This document shows positions 7,139-13,735 of a DNA stretch of 13,735 bases, piece by piece. The position numbers were made by a program, and so were the translations under genes. The notes below the pieces were generated by a model. It searched no databases and was not told where the DNA came from. It saw only the letters and a list, made by a program, of their open reading frames with translations. The stretch comes from Lachnospiraceae bacterium (GTDB lineage: Bacteria > Bacillota > Clostridia > Lachnospirales > Lachnospiraceae), in the NCBI GenBank assembly GCA_900759665.1, contig CAAEWE010000083.1, forward strand, positions 1 through 13,735, in the 5' to 3' direction. Within the stretch, counting starts at the first letter, position 1; every line of letters begins with the position of its first letter.

Positions 7139-7160
7139 ATGCTATGAATGGAGGGTAAAA

Positions 7161-7754
7161 ATGATAAGAAAGATTATCCGGATTGATAAAGAAAAATGCA
7201 ACGGCTGTGGTGCCTGTGCAGATGCCTGTCACGAAGGTGCTATTGATATCATTGATGGAAAAGCAGAATTGATGAGAGAACATTTCTGTGACGGATTGGG
7301 GGATTGTCTCCCGGAATGTCCTACGGGTGCCATTTCATTTGAGGAAAGAGAAGCTCCTGCATATGATGAAGAAGCTGTGAAAGAAGCACAAAAGAAGCTT
7401 CCGAACTGGCCGGTACAGATCAAACTGGCTCCGGTCAGTGCACCATATTTTAATAATGCAAGACTTTTAATCGCAGCCGATTGTACGGCTTACGCTTATG
7501 CCAGCTTTCATCAGGACTTTATTCAGAATAAAGTAACATTGATTGGTTGTCCAAAATTAGATCAGGTGGATTATAGCGAGAAACTGACCGAAATTATTCA
7601 AAATAACAATATCCAAAGCGTGACAATTGTAAGAATGGAAGTTCCATGCTGTGGCGGACTGGAGATGGCAGCCACAAAAGCACTGCAAAATAGTGGAAAA
7701 TTCGTACCGTGGCAGGTTGTAACAATAAGTATTAATGGAAAAATCATGGAGTAA
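7161..7754 (+). CDS. Ferredoxin-like 4Fe-4S protein with Cys-rich C-terminal domain
   Basis: A 197-residue iron-sulfur protein. The N-terminal ferredoxin domain has Cys13, 16, 19 and 23 (CNGCGACADAC) and then CDGLGDCLPECP with Cys43, 49 and 53. The position expected for the second Cys of the second motif is Leu46, so seven rather than eight ligands are visible; this CDGLGxC form is, as I recall, common in ferredoxins of this type. Residues about 75-197 form a second domain with an alpha/beta pattern and conserved-looking Cys in DCTAYA, IGCPKLD and PCCGGL. The ATG at 7161 follows GGAGGG; the longer in-frame start at 7074 has none. Divergent from a Crp/Fnr regulator, which probably controls it. 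Expected role is electron transfer in a redox or nitrosative stress response; in Clostridia such genes can sit near hydroxylamine reductase, which is not in this window. Confidence 0.85.
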   Translation: MIRKIIRIDKEKCNGCGACADACHEGAIDIIDGKAELMREHFCDGLGDCLPECPTGAISFEEREAPAYDEEAVKEAQKKLPNWPVQIKLAPVSAPYFNNARLLIAADCTAYAYASFHQDFIQNKVTLIGCPKLDQVDYSEKLTEIIQNNNIQSVTIVRMEVPCCGGLEMAATKALQNSGKFVPWQVVTISINGKIME

Positions 7755-7803
7755 AACAACGGCTGTACAGCCTGTACAAATCATTTTTTCCTATACATTA
7801 AAA

Positions 7804-7839
7804 AACGCAAACTATCAATTCATATTGATAGTTTGCGTT
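7804..7839 (-). terminator. Intrinsic terminator of the SH3/ricin-like gene
   Basis: A perfect 16-bp stem with loop TCAT (7820-7823), arms starting AACGCAAACTATC and ending GATAGTTTGCGTT. On minus it is followed by a T run (six T counting two in the stem), so it is strong for the secreted-protein gene that ends at 7851. On plus the following bases are only moderately T-rich, but it may also stop ferredoxin transcripts. Confidence 0.85.
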
Positions 7840-7850
7840 CGTATTATTTA

Positions 7851-9242
7851 TTACTCATTATATTTAATGATAAACTTCTGTGTGCTGCTGTCAGATTTCG
7901 GTGCAAATTTAAGATGGGAATTCTTTACCACACCATCGATCAGATCAAGATATAATCCATCGTTATTTTTAATACATACTGTTCCATCGTCATTGTATTC
8001 AAAGGTCAGCTTCTGGCTGTCATATCCGGCAAAGTCCTGATATACATCTTTCGTTGAACTACAGACCGTATAGTTTTTCCGGCAGCCCCGGAGGCGCCAG
8101 AAACCATTATTGCAGTTCAGATAAAAGCTCTGATCCGTCTGGCCGCTGCGGTCAGACAGAAATACGGATTCTCCCTGTGTATCCCAAAGATCCAGACAGA
8201 GATTCTGATCATCCGCTGTACAGATTGAAAACTCTAAGCCGCTAATCAGATAATCCTTATCCTGCGTCACCTGATATGCCCGATATAACTGGGAGATCGC
8301 CACATCTCTCGTAACCTCATCCCAGTCAGCGTCAAGCTTTGCTGCATTATATGCCACATTTCCTGCCTGTGTTTTACGGATCATTTTCTGCAGCAGTGTG
8401 TTGTATTGACTTGCACTCAATTCCTTATTTTTTACTTTCTTGCCGGCCTTAAACTGCACCTTGCCAGCCGCCTTACACCATTTCGCTGCCAGCTTGTAGA
8501 ATTCCTTTCTGGTCAATTTCTTGTTATAATTTTTAAGAATGCCCTTGTAGGTCAGATTTGCGTTTTTGGCAAACATAATGTTTGTCTGGCAGTCCCGTCT
8601 CGCTCCTGCCAGATAAGCATCATCAAAGGAAACATTACTCTTACGGATATAGCAGATACGACCGTTCCATTTGATCTGCGTCCACTCAGAATTATAATCC
8701 TTCTTTGTGATCTCCAGTGTCTCTCCCACAGGAAGAACCCCATAACAATTCACCGGCTGGGAATCATCTGCCTTGGAATAAATATAAAACCAATTATTCT
8801 GATCCGATATATTTCCCGCCACAGCTTTCATGGTTACCTTTTTCTTTCCGGCATATTCCGGCTGGTTTACCGATACCAGATTGCTCTCATTGATATACTT
8901 CTTGTTCAGATACATGATTCGTCCCTTATAGATGACTCCGAAATACGTGTATCCATTACAGGTATAAGTCCAGTCACGAATATAAATGGTCTCTCCCATC
9001 TTCACACCTTCGTTTCGGAAACCATAACTGCTCGCAAGAAAGGAGCCATCCTTCTCCATGGTGTAAATACACTGAATCGGCTTTTCTGAACCTCTGATAT
9101 CTACAAAGTCCAGATTGTCAACCCATGCAGTGCTGGTAACTCCGGTCACCGCCTTTACGGGTTCCACGCATGTGATGGCTGTCATAACAAGAACGAGCAT
9201 CACACAGATCCATCTTCTGGCTGCATTGATTATTTTTCCCAT
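7851..9242 (-). CDS. Secreted protein with SH3-like domains and ricin-type C-terminus
   Basis: A 463-residue exported protein. The signal peptide is at about 1-31 (basic MGKIINAARRW, a hydrophobic stretch, cleavage near VKA). Two bacterial SH3-like segments are suggested at about 54-119 (ending GRIMYLNKKYI) and 149-204 (ending GRICYIRKSNV). A helical middle at about 230-330 has LTRKEFYKLAAKW and VTRDVAISQLYRAY, which look like degenerate S-layer-homology (SLH) repeats. The C-terminal about 120 residues repeat Q-x-F/F-x-L units (DQSFYL, SQKLTF, TQKFII), as in ricin-type beta-trefoil carbohydrate binders. The ATG at 9242 follows GAGGTGG; upstream in-frame codons run into the promoter. Likely binds cell wall or glycans; I see no catalytic domain. 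Transcribed alone from the promoter at 9277-9305 and ended by the hairpin at 7804-7839. Domain calls are by eye and moderate. Confidence 0.75.
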   Translation of the reverse strand: MGKIINAARRWICVMLVLVMTAITCVEPVKAVTGVTSTAWVDNLDFVDIRGSEKPIQCIYTMEKDGSFLASSYGFRNEGVKMGETIYIRDWTYTCNGYTYFGVIYKGRIMYLNKKYINESNLVSVNQPEYAGKKKVTMKAVAGNISDQNNWFYIYSKADDSQPVNCYGVLPVGETLEITKKDYNSEWTQIKWNGRICYIRKSNVSFDDAYLAGARRDCQTNIMFAKNANLTYKGILKNYNKKLTRKEFYKLAAKWCKAAGKVQFKAGKKVKNKELSASQYNTLLQKMIRKTQAGNVAYNAAKLDADWDEVTRDVAISQLYRAYQVTQDKDYLISGLEFSICTADDQNLCLDLWDTQGESVFLSDRSGQTDQSFYLNCNNGFWRLRGCRKNYTVCSSTKDVYQDFAGYDSQKLTFEYNDDGTVCIKNNDGLYLDLIDGVVKNSHLKFAPKSDSSTQKFIIKYNE

Positions 9243-9262
9243 AGTGCCACCTCGCCTTCTCT

Positions 9263-9318
9263 GAATTTTATAGCTTATTATACCAATGATATGCATATTT
9301 AGCAATGATAATCTTTAC
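9263..9318 (-). repeat. Duplicated promoter block, copy 2
   Basis: Partner of 6328-6383; differences fall at six scattered positions, none in the -10 hexamer and one in the -35 hexamer. Confidence 0.7.
9277..9305 (-). promoter_or_regulatory. Sigma-A promoter of the SH3/ricin-like gene
   Basis: Read on minus: -35 TTGCTA (9300-9305), 17-base spacer, TGG and -10 TATAAT (9277-9282). Same architecture as the promoter at 6342-6370. The remaining spacer up to the FN3 gene end (9319-9461) holds nothing I recognise. Confidence 0.75.
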
Positions 9319-9461
9319 GCTGCTTTCTTTTGTTTCTTCGATAACATCATATAATAAATAACATTCAGAACTCAAACTTCGCACACCTGAGCATTTCATC
9401 CGGGGCTGACGCCTCTGCCCAATAAACATGCCCGCCTTTCTGACCGTCTCCAGCTGCCCTA

Positions 9462-10592
9462 TCAATGATATGCTTCTTCAAATACAAACGCTTTTCCCGT
9501 TTTTTGAAGAAGATCTGCCTCAAAGCTGCTGGTCAGATCATTATAACGGATCATATCTACGTAATACTTATACTGTACCTGTCCATCTGTTGAATTAATC
9601 TTCCTGCCGTCAGATTTCACCTTGATCCAGAGCGTTTCTTTCTCCTTGATAACCGGATAATTTTCCTTTTGCGTATCCACTGCATTCCAGTTTATGCCAT
9701 CCGTGCTGTATTCAGTCAGATTGACATTTACAACCGTTTCATCTGTTGTATTCACATTTTCCGAGTTTTGTTTTAATTGCACAGACCCATTATTATTTAA
9801 TGTCATCTCTCCATTTCCTGCTTCACTTGTGATCATAAAAACTGCTTCACTCTCTGTATTTGTCTGTTCCGGCACAAGCTGTACCCAATATTTTCCTATT
9901 TGATTTGTAGCTGACATCTTGACAATACTGCTGTATTTGCTGGTCTGTCTCTTTTTGGCAATAGTTTTATATGACCTTACTTTATATTCATACGATTCTG
10001 TGCAAGTAACCTTCTTATCTGTATATGTCATAGAAGAAACAGACTTTTTTGTTACCGCAAGAAGTGTAAATTTCTTATTTCCGGCATTTCTGCGGTATAT
10101 CTCATAACCATCCGGCTTCATTCCATAGCTAATGATATTCAGACAAACCGCCTCTGTACTCCGATTCGCATCAGGCACCTGATATTCATCAAAAAAGCAC
10201 ATAAGTCCCGTATATATCAGCCGCGACCCCTGATACACCTTCTTTCCGTTTTTGTATCCTTCCAGCTTATAATCATATTCCTGATCTTTTTTTACTTTTT
10301 TATCTGTATAATAAACAGCATTTTTATTCAATCGTGCTATGAGTTTATATTTTGTATAATTGCTATCCTTTTTCTTTTGGCAGCGGTATAGCTTATAATA
10401 GGACACTTTCTTGGATTTCCAGGACAGTCTGAGCATCGTTGGTGAGTTTACTACTGCTTTCACATTCATCCAATGACTATCCTGTGCCTGAACCATTTGA
10501 GGCATCAGAGCTGTCAGCATGCCTGCAATGATCATACATGTCAGTGATCGTCCCATTACCTTACGGATCTTATCAATATATCTGCTGTCCAT
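9462..10592 (-). CDS. Secreted protein with two fibronectin type III-like domains
   Basis: A 376-residue exported protein. A long signal peptide covers about 1-36 (basic start, hydrophobic LTCMIIAGMLTALM, cleavage near VQA). Two FN3-like units follow: about 43-125 (LRLSWKSKKVSYYKLYR, then YDYKLEGYKNGKKV) and about 137-226 (DGYEIYRRNAGNKKF, then YEYKVRSYKTIAKKR), with the W/Y-x-Y-K patterns seen in many Firmicute surface proteins. The last 145 residues form a beta-rich, Asn/Thr-rich domain I do not recognise. The ATG at 10592 follows GGAGGTG by nine bases; the in-frame ATG at 10625 lacks such a site. No sortase motif, membrane tail or enzyme motif is visible. A binding or scaffold role at the surface is likely; the ligand is unknown. 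Confidence 0.75.
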   Translation of the reverse strand: MDSRYIDKIRKVMGRSLTCMIIAGMLTALMPQMVQAQDSHWMNVKAVVNSPTMLRLSWKSKKVSYYKLYRCQKKKDSNYTKYKLIARLNKNAVYYTDKKVKKDQEYDYKLEGYKNGKKVYQGSRLIYTGLMCFFDEYQVPDANRSTEAVCLNIISYGMKPDGYEIYRRNAGNKKFTLLAVTKKSVSSMTYTDKKVTCTESYEYKVRSYKTIAKKRQTSKYSSIVKMSATNQIGKYWVQLVPEQTNTESEAVFMITSEAGNGEMTLNNNGSVQLKQNSENVNTTDETVVNVNLTEYSTDGINWNAVDTQKENYPVIKEKETLWIKVKSDGRKINSTDGQVQYKYYVDMIRYNDLTSSFEADLLQKTGKAFVFEEAYH

Positions 10593-10650
10593 ATCAAAGC
10601 ACCTCCATCTAAATAACCTTTTCATGACTGCTCATCTAAAATTATCTATA

Positions 10651-10673
10651 CCATATTTACCACAAAAATATGG
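10651..10673. promoter_or_regulatory. Perfect inverted repeat upstream of the FN3 gene
   Basis: CCATATTT and AAATATGG flank a 7-base spacer. About 60-80 bases upstream of the start codon, overlapping the zone where a promoter is expected (TATAGA/GATAAT lies just downstream on minus). A candidate operator; the protein that might bind it is unknown. Confidence 0.45.
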
Positions 10674-10699
10674 CATAAATATCAATATTTTATTAAAAC

Positions 10700-10968
10700 T
10701 TATTCCTCATTAGGGATCTTTTTAATGATCATCTGATATATCCGTACCAAAAATGTCACAAAACCGCTCTTTGCAGATTTTATTGTTCTCATACTGCCTT
10801 TCCCCATGAGGTACTTATCAAGTTTCAAAACAAACTCCTGACATTCAAAAGGTATATCGTTCAAAAAGTCCCTCTCTAAATTGCTCTTTTAACCATTCTT
10901 TTTTGGATGACACCTGAATATCGTTGTTATTGGAGCATCACTTCTTCTATACCAGTAACATCATGCAT
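10700..10968 (-). pseudogene. Probable decayed small gene, broken by frameshifts
   Basis: Three successive minus-strand frames each read like protein. At 10968-10927 an ATG opens MHDVTGIEEVMLQ and stops. At 10937-10845 another frame gives NNNDIQVSSKKEWLKEQF and continues to a stop. At 10888-10700 a third frame of 62 codons includes ECQEFVLKLDKYLMGKG, SMRTIKSAKSG and a hydrophobic-basic end, IYQMIIKKIPNEE. Joined by two frameshifts they would give a protein of roughly 90 residues. I do not recognise the family. No clear ribosome binding site precedes the ATG. It fills most of the 390-base stretch between the FN3 and flavodoxin genes. It may be the remnant of a longer gene; chance open frames are the alternative. 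Confidence 0.35.
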
Positions 10969-10981
10969 AATTCAACTGATC

Positions 10982-11488
10982 CTAATGAATGTTTTTGTAC
11001 CACTCTGTAATTGCCTTCATATTCTGTAAAGATACTCGTTTTCCACCATTTACCATCATATCTAACATATCATCCTCTTCGGGCGTACGGTCGGTTTTAT
11101 TTGCCAGTCCCTTTCCGACGGTTTTAACCATGACATTCATCATGAAACGATACGCTCCATGAAGTTTCTTCACATCAAAGTTCCCCTGTAACGTAAATAA
11201 AGGAATCCTCTGCGGAATAGCGTTTTTATCCCTGACCTCTTTTAGCTGTGTGCCTGTCTGTCCCATGCCGACACCACAAACTGCACGCACTTTATACAAT
11301 TTTGCTGCCTCTTTATATCCTTTGATTCCTCCTGCCATAATCCAGCCGAGATAAATGATTTCACTGCCGGAAAGCACCTTGTTTTTTGCCTGCTGTAAAC
11401 TATGTACCGGAAGATTCAATTCCTTTCCCAGTAATTGTGCATACTCTGCTGTGCTTCCGGTATTTGATGTATATATGATTGCTTTCAT
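10982..11488 (-). CDS. Flavodoxin-domain protein
   Basis: A 168-residue flavodoxin-like protein. The FMN phosphate loop is TSNTGSTAEYA at residues 7-17, after the first strand MKAIIY. IIYLGWIMAGGIKGYKEA (about 44-61) gives the usual second hydrophobic strand with its flavin-contact loop, and VCGVGMGQTG follows. The C-terminal part (FDVKKLHGAYRFMMNVM, then TPEEDDMLDMMVNGG) matches the short flavodoxin-domain family of Firmicutes (PF12641-like), whose partners are mostly unknown; a HemG-like role is less likely. The ATG at 11488 follows GGGAGG; the longer in-frame start is upstream of the site. Probably transcribed alone, with the nested palindrome at 11514-11554 in the leader or promoter. Role in electron transfer is inferred from the fold. 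Confidence 0.85.
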   Translation of the reverse strand: MKAIIYTSNTGSTAEYAQLLGKELNLPVHSLQQAKNKVLSGSEIIYLGWIMAGGIKGYKEAAKLYKVRAVCGVGMGQTGTQLKEVRDKNAIPQRIPLFTLQGNFDVKKLHGAYRFMMNVMVKTVGKGLANKTDRTPEEDDMLDMMVNGGKRVSLQNMKAITEWYKNIH

Positions 11489-11513
11489 TCTTCTGACCTC
11501 CCATAATATAAAT

Positions 11514-11554
11514 GACGCAGTACAAAACTGTAATATTACAATCTGCACTGCGTC
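11514..11554. promoter_or_regulatory. Nested palindrome upstream of the flavodoxin gene
   Basis: An outer inverted repeat (GACGCAGT at 11514-11521, ACTGCGTC at 11547-11554, extending to 10 of 11 matches) encloses a perfect 12-base palindrome, TGTAATATTACA (11529-11540). Both have centres at 11534-11534.5. No T run follows on either strand, so it is not a terminator. TGTAA-N2-TTACA is a common form of dimeric repressor site; the outer arms could be a second pair of half-sites or an RNA stem. Confidence 0.5.
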
Positions 11555-11830
11555 TTAGCGTCTGGCTTCCTTTACTATAAATTTTTCTGCATACCTGATA
11601 AGCTATCTCCTTTGTGTCTGCCCTACCGATCCTGACGCATCTGCGGCACGGCGCAATGCGTAACTGCTCCTTACGTCCAGTAAAATCATCGTATTCAGTT
11701 GTCCGTGTCTGAAAGGATTATTTTCTCAATTACCTTTCATTATCGTTCCATACAACTTATGACGGATAAAAACAGACTATACCCTCCTACATATTTTTAT
11801 CACAACTCCTATCCTCCCCTACAGGAATCA
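11555..11830. other. Gene-free stretch with hairpins
   Basis: With the leader above this is about 340 bases without a convincing gene. It holds a hairpin at 11635-11661 (ACGCAT, one bulged C, TGCG, loop GCACGG, then CGCAATGCGT) and a 7-base inverted repeat TGAAAGG/CCTTTCA at 11710-11716 and 11733-11739. Neither has a T run. One minus-strand frame is open from 11717 well into the flavodoxin gene but has no usable start codon. Confidence 0.4.
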
Positions 11831-12724
11831 TCATTCATTTTTTTGAAGTTCTTTCACCACTTTTTGTGGGATAACAAAATGAAGTGTTCCCATGGAAGCC
11901 GGTGCTACATCCCCCTCTGCAAAGCAGATCACTATTTCATCTTTTCCATTGATATAAAACTGTTGGTTTTCATCAATCTTGTCAAACAATGCTGCCGGTG
12001 TATCTGTATCCAGAAAATACACATTATTTTCATCCTTTTTCATATTTTGGCGCATCTGTTTCTTGATCTGTGCCGTAAGTACATCTACATAATCCACATT
12101 CTCCGGGAACAGATCCGATAATTCCAGCAGTTTTCCGGTACTCTTTTCTATCGTATAGAAGGCATCCGCCTGGTATCCATCTGCCTGGGAGGAGAACGCA
12201 GACAGCATAACACAATAATATTTCGAGGAGTTCGTGACCACCTTGCTGTCCACGGTCAGAGAGGAGTAGCCTAATGCCCCGACCTGCTTCTTAAATTCTT
12301 TGAGCAGCTTCTCGGTCTTTTGCTCCATCTGCGCATTGATCTCTTTGGCTGATTTGTGCGCCTGTTTTCCGGCTTCCTCAGAGTCATCCGTCCCCGCTCT
12401 ATCTGCATAGATTTTGTTCCATTTTACGTCTGCGCTATGCCTTCCATCATCAAACCGGTATTCCCGGAATGTAACCAGCTTAAAGTATTCTCCTATCACC
12501 GGCAGACTCTGCATGGCATGAGCCGTTGCTTTATTAAGATTTGGAAGCAGAATACTCAATGCCAGCATGGCTGCCATGCCGGCAGCAACATACCATCTGT
12601 GAGGTTGTTGCTTCGTGACAGCACAAGCAGCATAATCTGCCTCCTTCACATAGCAGTCCCGTATGCCTCCCATTGCCTGCAGCAGTTCCTTGGTGCTGAT
12701 TGTATTTTTAATCCTTCGGCTCAT
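11831..12724 (-). CDS. RsiV-like membrane protein with DUF3298 domain
   Basis: A 297-residue single-pass membrane protein: cytoplasmic part at about 1-42, a membrane segment at about 43-61 (WYVAAGMAAMLALSILLP), and the rest outside. MQSLPVIGEYFKLVTFREY at about 71-89 and the C-terminal DUF3298 part (FYTIEKSTGKLLELSDLF at about 189-206, then FVIPQ near the end) match the plan of RsiV, the lysozyme-sensing anti-sigma factor. A charged, helical linker (about 115-150) is like that of RsiV relatives. The ATG at 12724 follows GGAGG with six bases; the ATG at 12742 does not. In known loci the sigma gene lies directly upstream, but here the upstream gene is a DUF4300 protein 45 bases away. So it may be an orphan sensor, a regulator of a distant sigma factor, or a non-regulatory relative. 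Confidence 0.72.
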   Translation of the reverse strand: MSRRIKNTISTKELLQAMGGIRDCYVKEADYAACAVTKQQPHRWYVAAGMAAMLALSILLPNLNKATAHAMQSLPVIGEYFKLVTFREYRFDDGRHSADVKWNKIYADRAGTDDSEEAGKQAHKSAKEINAQMEQKTEKLLKEFKKQVGALGYSSLTVDSKVVTNSSKYYCVMLSAFSSQADGYQADAFYTIEKSTGKLLELSDLFPENVDYVDVLTAQIKKQMRQNMKKDENNVYFLDTDTPAALFDKIDENQQFYINGKDEIVICFAEGDVAPASMGTLHFVIPQKVVKELQKNE

Positions 12725-12769
12725 CTGATTCCTCCATTCCATACATTTGAAAATTCGCTACTATCCGTT

Positions 12770-13666
12770 CTATCGGTCAGACACTGCATGATATTCCTTC
12801 ATCAGCTTTGTATTTTCCATAATAAATGGCTTTGCCGTATCCTGTCCCCATTCCGTGTCATACATTCCCATCAGATAATCATTCAGCTGTTCTTTGCTTT
12901 CAAAACGGGTTACCTGATAAGGAAGTTGGAATGACAGCTTTTCAATAAACAGATATTTATGATTCTTTGTCGGCACCAGCACGCCGGTATGACCCACAAA
13001 CAGTTCATTTTCCGTTTTGCTGAAACTGGAATGCAAAACGACGCTGATCAGAGTGGCCTTTGTCTTGCCGGAAACAGAAATATTTTTGTTTTTCCAATCC
13101 TTGGCCCAAATTGCTGCATGTGTTGCCACATTCTTCGTATATTTCGTCTGCACCGTAGAGAATATACTCTCAAATGCTTTTCTCTGCTTTCCTGAAAACT
13201 TCTTAGTCGGTGCATTCTTTAACGCATCCTGATCCATAAACAGCTGCGACGGATTCGCTTTTCCGGTATTGCCGACCTTAATATAGTCCTTCATCAGATC
13301 ATAGGCAGTAATCCTGCAGTTATAACCGATAAACAGTTTATTTTTCTTCAGCCAGAGCTTACTGATCCGGTTTTCATTATATACCGGTGGCTTTTTTCCC
13401 ATCTTTTTGAAGCCTTTTTTTACCAGACTGGTATTTTTGATGGTTTTATTGTAGCTCACAACATCCTTCAGCCAGGCATCCGCTGTTTTGGCAGAGATTC
13501 CCGCTGACAAAAGGGCACTCCTTACTTCTTTTCGTGACTTTACATCTGCAAGATTGGAATATGCCGGCTTCTGTTGTTCTGCCGCCACAGACACCTCTCC
13601 TGCTGCAAACATACTGACTAACATTGCAGTCAATAAAACATAACACAATATCTTTTTCTTTGACAT
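12770..13666 (-). CDS. Secreted DUF4300 family protein
   Basis: A 298-residue exported protein. The signal peptide covers about 1-29 (MSKKKILCYVLLTAMLVSMF, cleavage near VAA). The mature part has features I associate with DUF4300: NCRITAYDLMKDY at about 124-136, VVLHSSFSKTENELFVGHTGVLVP with a conserved-looking His-Ser and Gly-His pair, then YLFIEKLSFQLPYQVTRF and KPFIMENTKLM near the C-terminus. The function of this family is unknown; the His, Ser and Cys residues could form an active site (peptidase or papain-like), which is inference. The ATG at 13666 follows GAGG by eight bases. It precedes the RsiV-like gene by 45 bases on the same strand, so the two are probably one transcript. Its own promoter in 13667-13735 is not evident and may lie beyond the window. 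Confidence 0.72.
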   Translation of the reverse strand: MSKKKILCYVLLTAMLVSMFAAGEVSVAAEQQKPAYSNLADVKSRKEVRSALLSAGISAKTADAWLKDVVSYNKTIKNTSLVKKGFKKMGKKPPVYNENRISKLWLKKNKLFIGYNCRITAYDLMKDYIKVGNTGKANPSQLFMDQDALKNAPTKKFSGKQRKAFESIFSTVQTKYTKNVATHAAIWAKDWKNKNISVSGKTKATLISVVLHSSFSKTENELFVGHTGVLVPTKNHKYLFIEKLSFQLPYQVTRFESKEQLNDYLMGMYDTEWGQDTAKPFIMENTKLMKEYHAVSDR

Positions 13667-13735
13667 AACTATTACCTCATTTCTTAATTCAGCTCTGATT
13701 TTTTCACAGGCTTGTTTCTAAATATGATATCCTTC

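Noticed and set aside
7761..7772. GGCTGTACAGCC palindrome as a ferredoxin terminator
   Set aside because: The stem is only four pairs if a loop is allowed, and the T run starts about 12 bases later; the hairpin at 7804-7839 is far better.
9268..9465. 65-codon minus frame between the FN3 and SH3 genes
   Set aside because: It starts with TTG overlapping the FN3 stop, has no ribosome binding site and runs through the promoter at 9277-9305.
11480..11717. Long open minus frame with a CRRC motif
   Set aside because: No start codon with a ribosome binding site, and it runs out of frame into the flavodoxin gene; the composition is not clearly coding.
1..13735. CRISPR array, insertion sequence, integron attC or cyclic-di-GMP riboswitch
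   Set aside because: I found no regular repeat-spacer pattern, transposase-like gene, terminal inverted repeats or conserved riboswitch core.

Overview
The window looks like chromosomal DNA from a gut Firmicute of the Lachnospiraceae type. Codon use is AT-leaning, ribosome binding sites are strong (GGAGG type), and the families present fit that group: Crp/Fnr regulator with a ferredoxin, SH3/FN3 secreted proteins, DUF3298 and DUF4300 proteins. This placement is inference from style, not from a marker gene. Nearly all genes lie on the minus strand; only a TetR regulator (210-803) and a ferredoxin-like protein (7161-7754) lie on plus. I see no rRNA, tRNA, insertion sequence, CRISPR array or integrase.

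Region 1 (about 1-4160) is the most interesting part. Three minus-strand genes, read from high to low coordinates, encode a free-standing NRPS-like condensation domain (2608-3996), a 76-residue carrier protein (2347-2577) and an acyl-AMP ligase (791-2350). The last two share an ATGA stop/start overlap. A convergent TetR regulator closes the locus. The expected chemistry is that the ligase activates a carboxylic acid, probably a fatty acid, and loads it on the carrier, and the condensation protein passes it to an amine to give an N-acyl amide. As I recall, gut Clostridia with free-standing C, T and A genes have been reported to make fatty-acid amides of neurotransmitter-like amines; this locus looks like that class. 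Upstream of the condensation gene are two near-perfect palindromes sharing the half-site TGTNCG, a good candidate operator for the TetR protein.

Region 2 (4162-6390) is a two-gene unit, a PF14907-type nucleotidyltransferase followed closely by an alpha/beta hydrolase. It is driven by a clear sigma-A promoter with an extended -10. The same promoter block (50 of 56 bases identical) is found again at 9263-9318 before a secreted protein gene. No terminator is visible between the hydrolase and the condensation gene, so read-through is possible.

Region 3 (6394-7840) is a divergent pair: a Crp/Fnr regulator and a ferredoxin with an extra Cys-rich domain. Their shared spacer holds two face-to-face promoters and a Crp-like palindrome placed at about -41.5 of the ferredoxin promoter and downstream of the regulator's own start. 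A 16-bp hairpin terminator follows.

Region 4 (7851-13735) is rich in exported proteins: a SH3/ricin-like protein, an FN3-like protein, a DUF4300 protein and a membrane-anchored RsiV-like (DUF3298) protein with no sigma factor gene next to it. A flavodoxin with a nested palindrome in its leader and a decayed gene remnant (10700-10968) also lie here.
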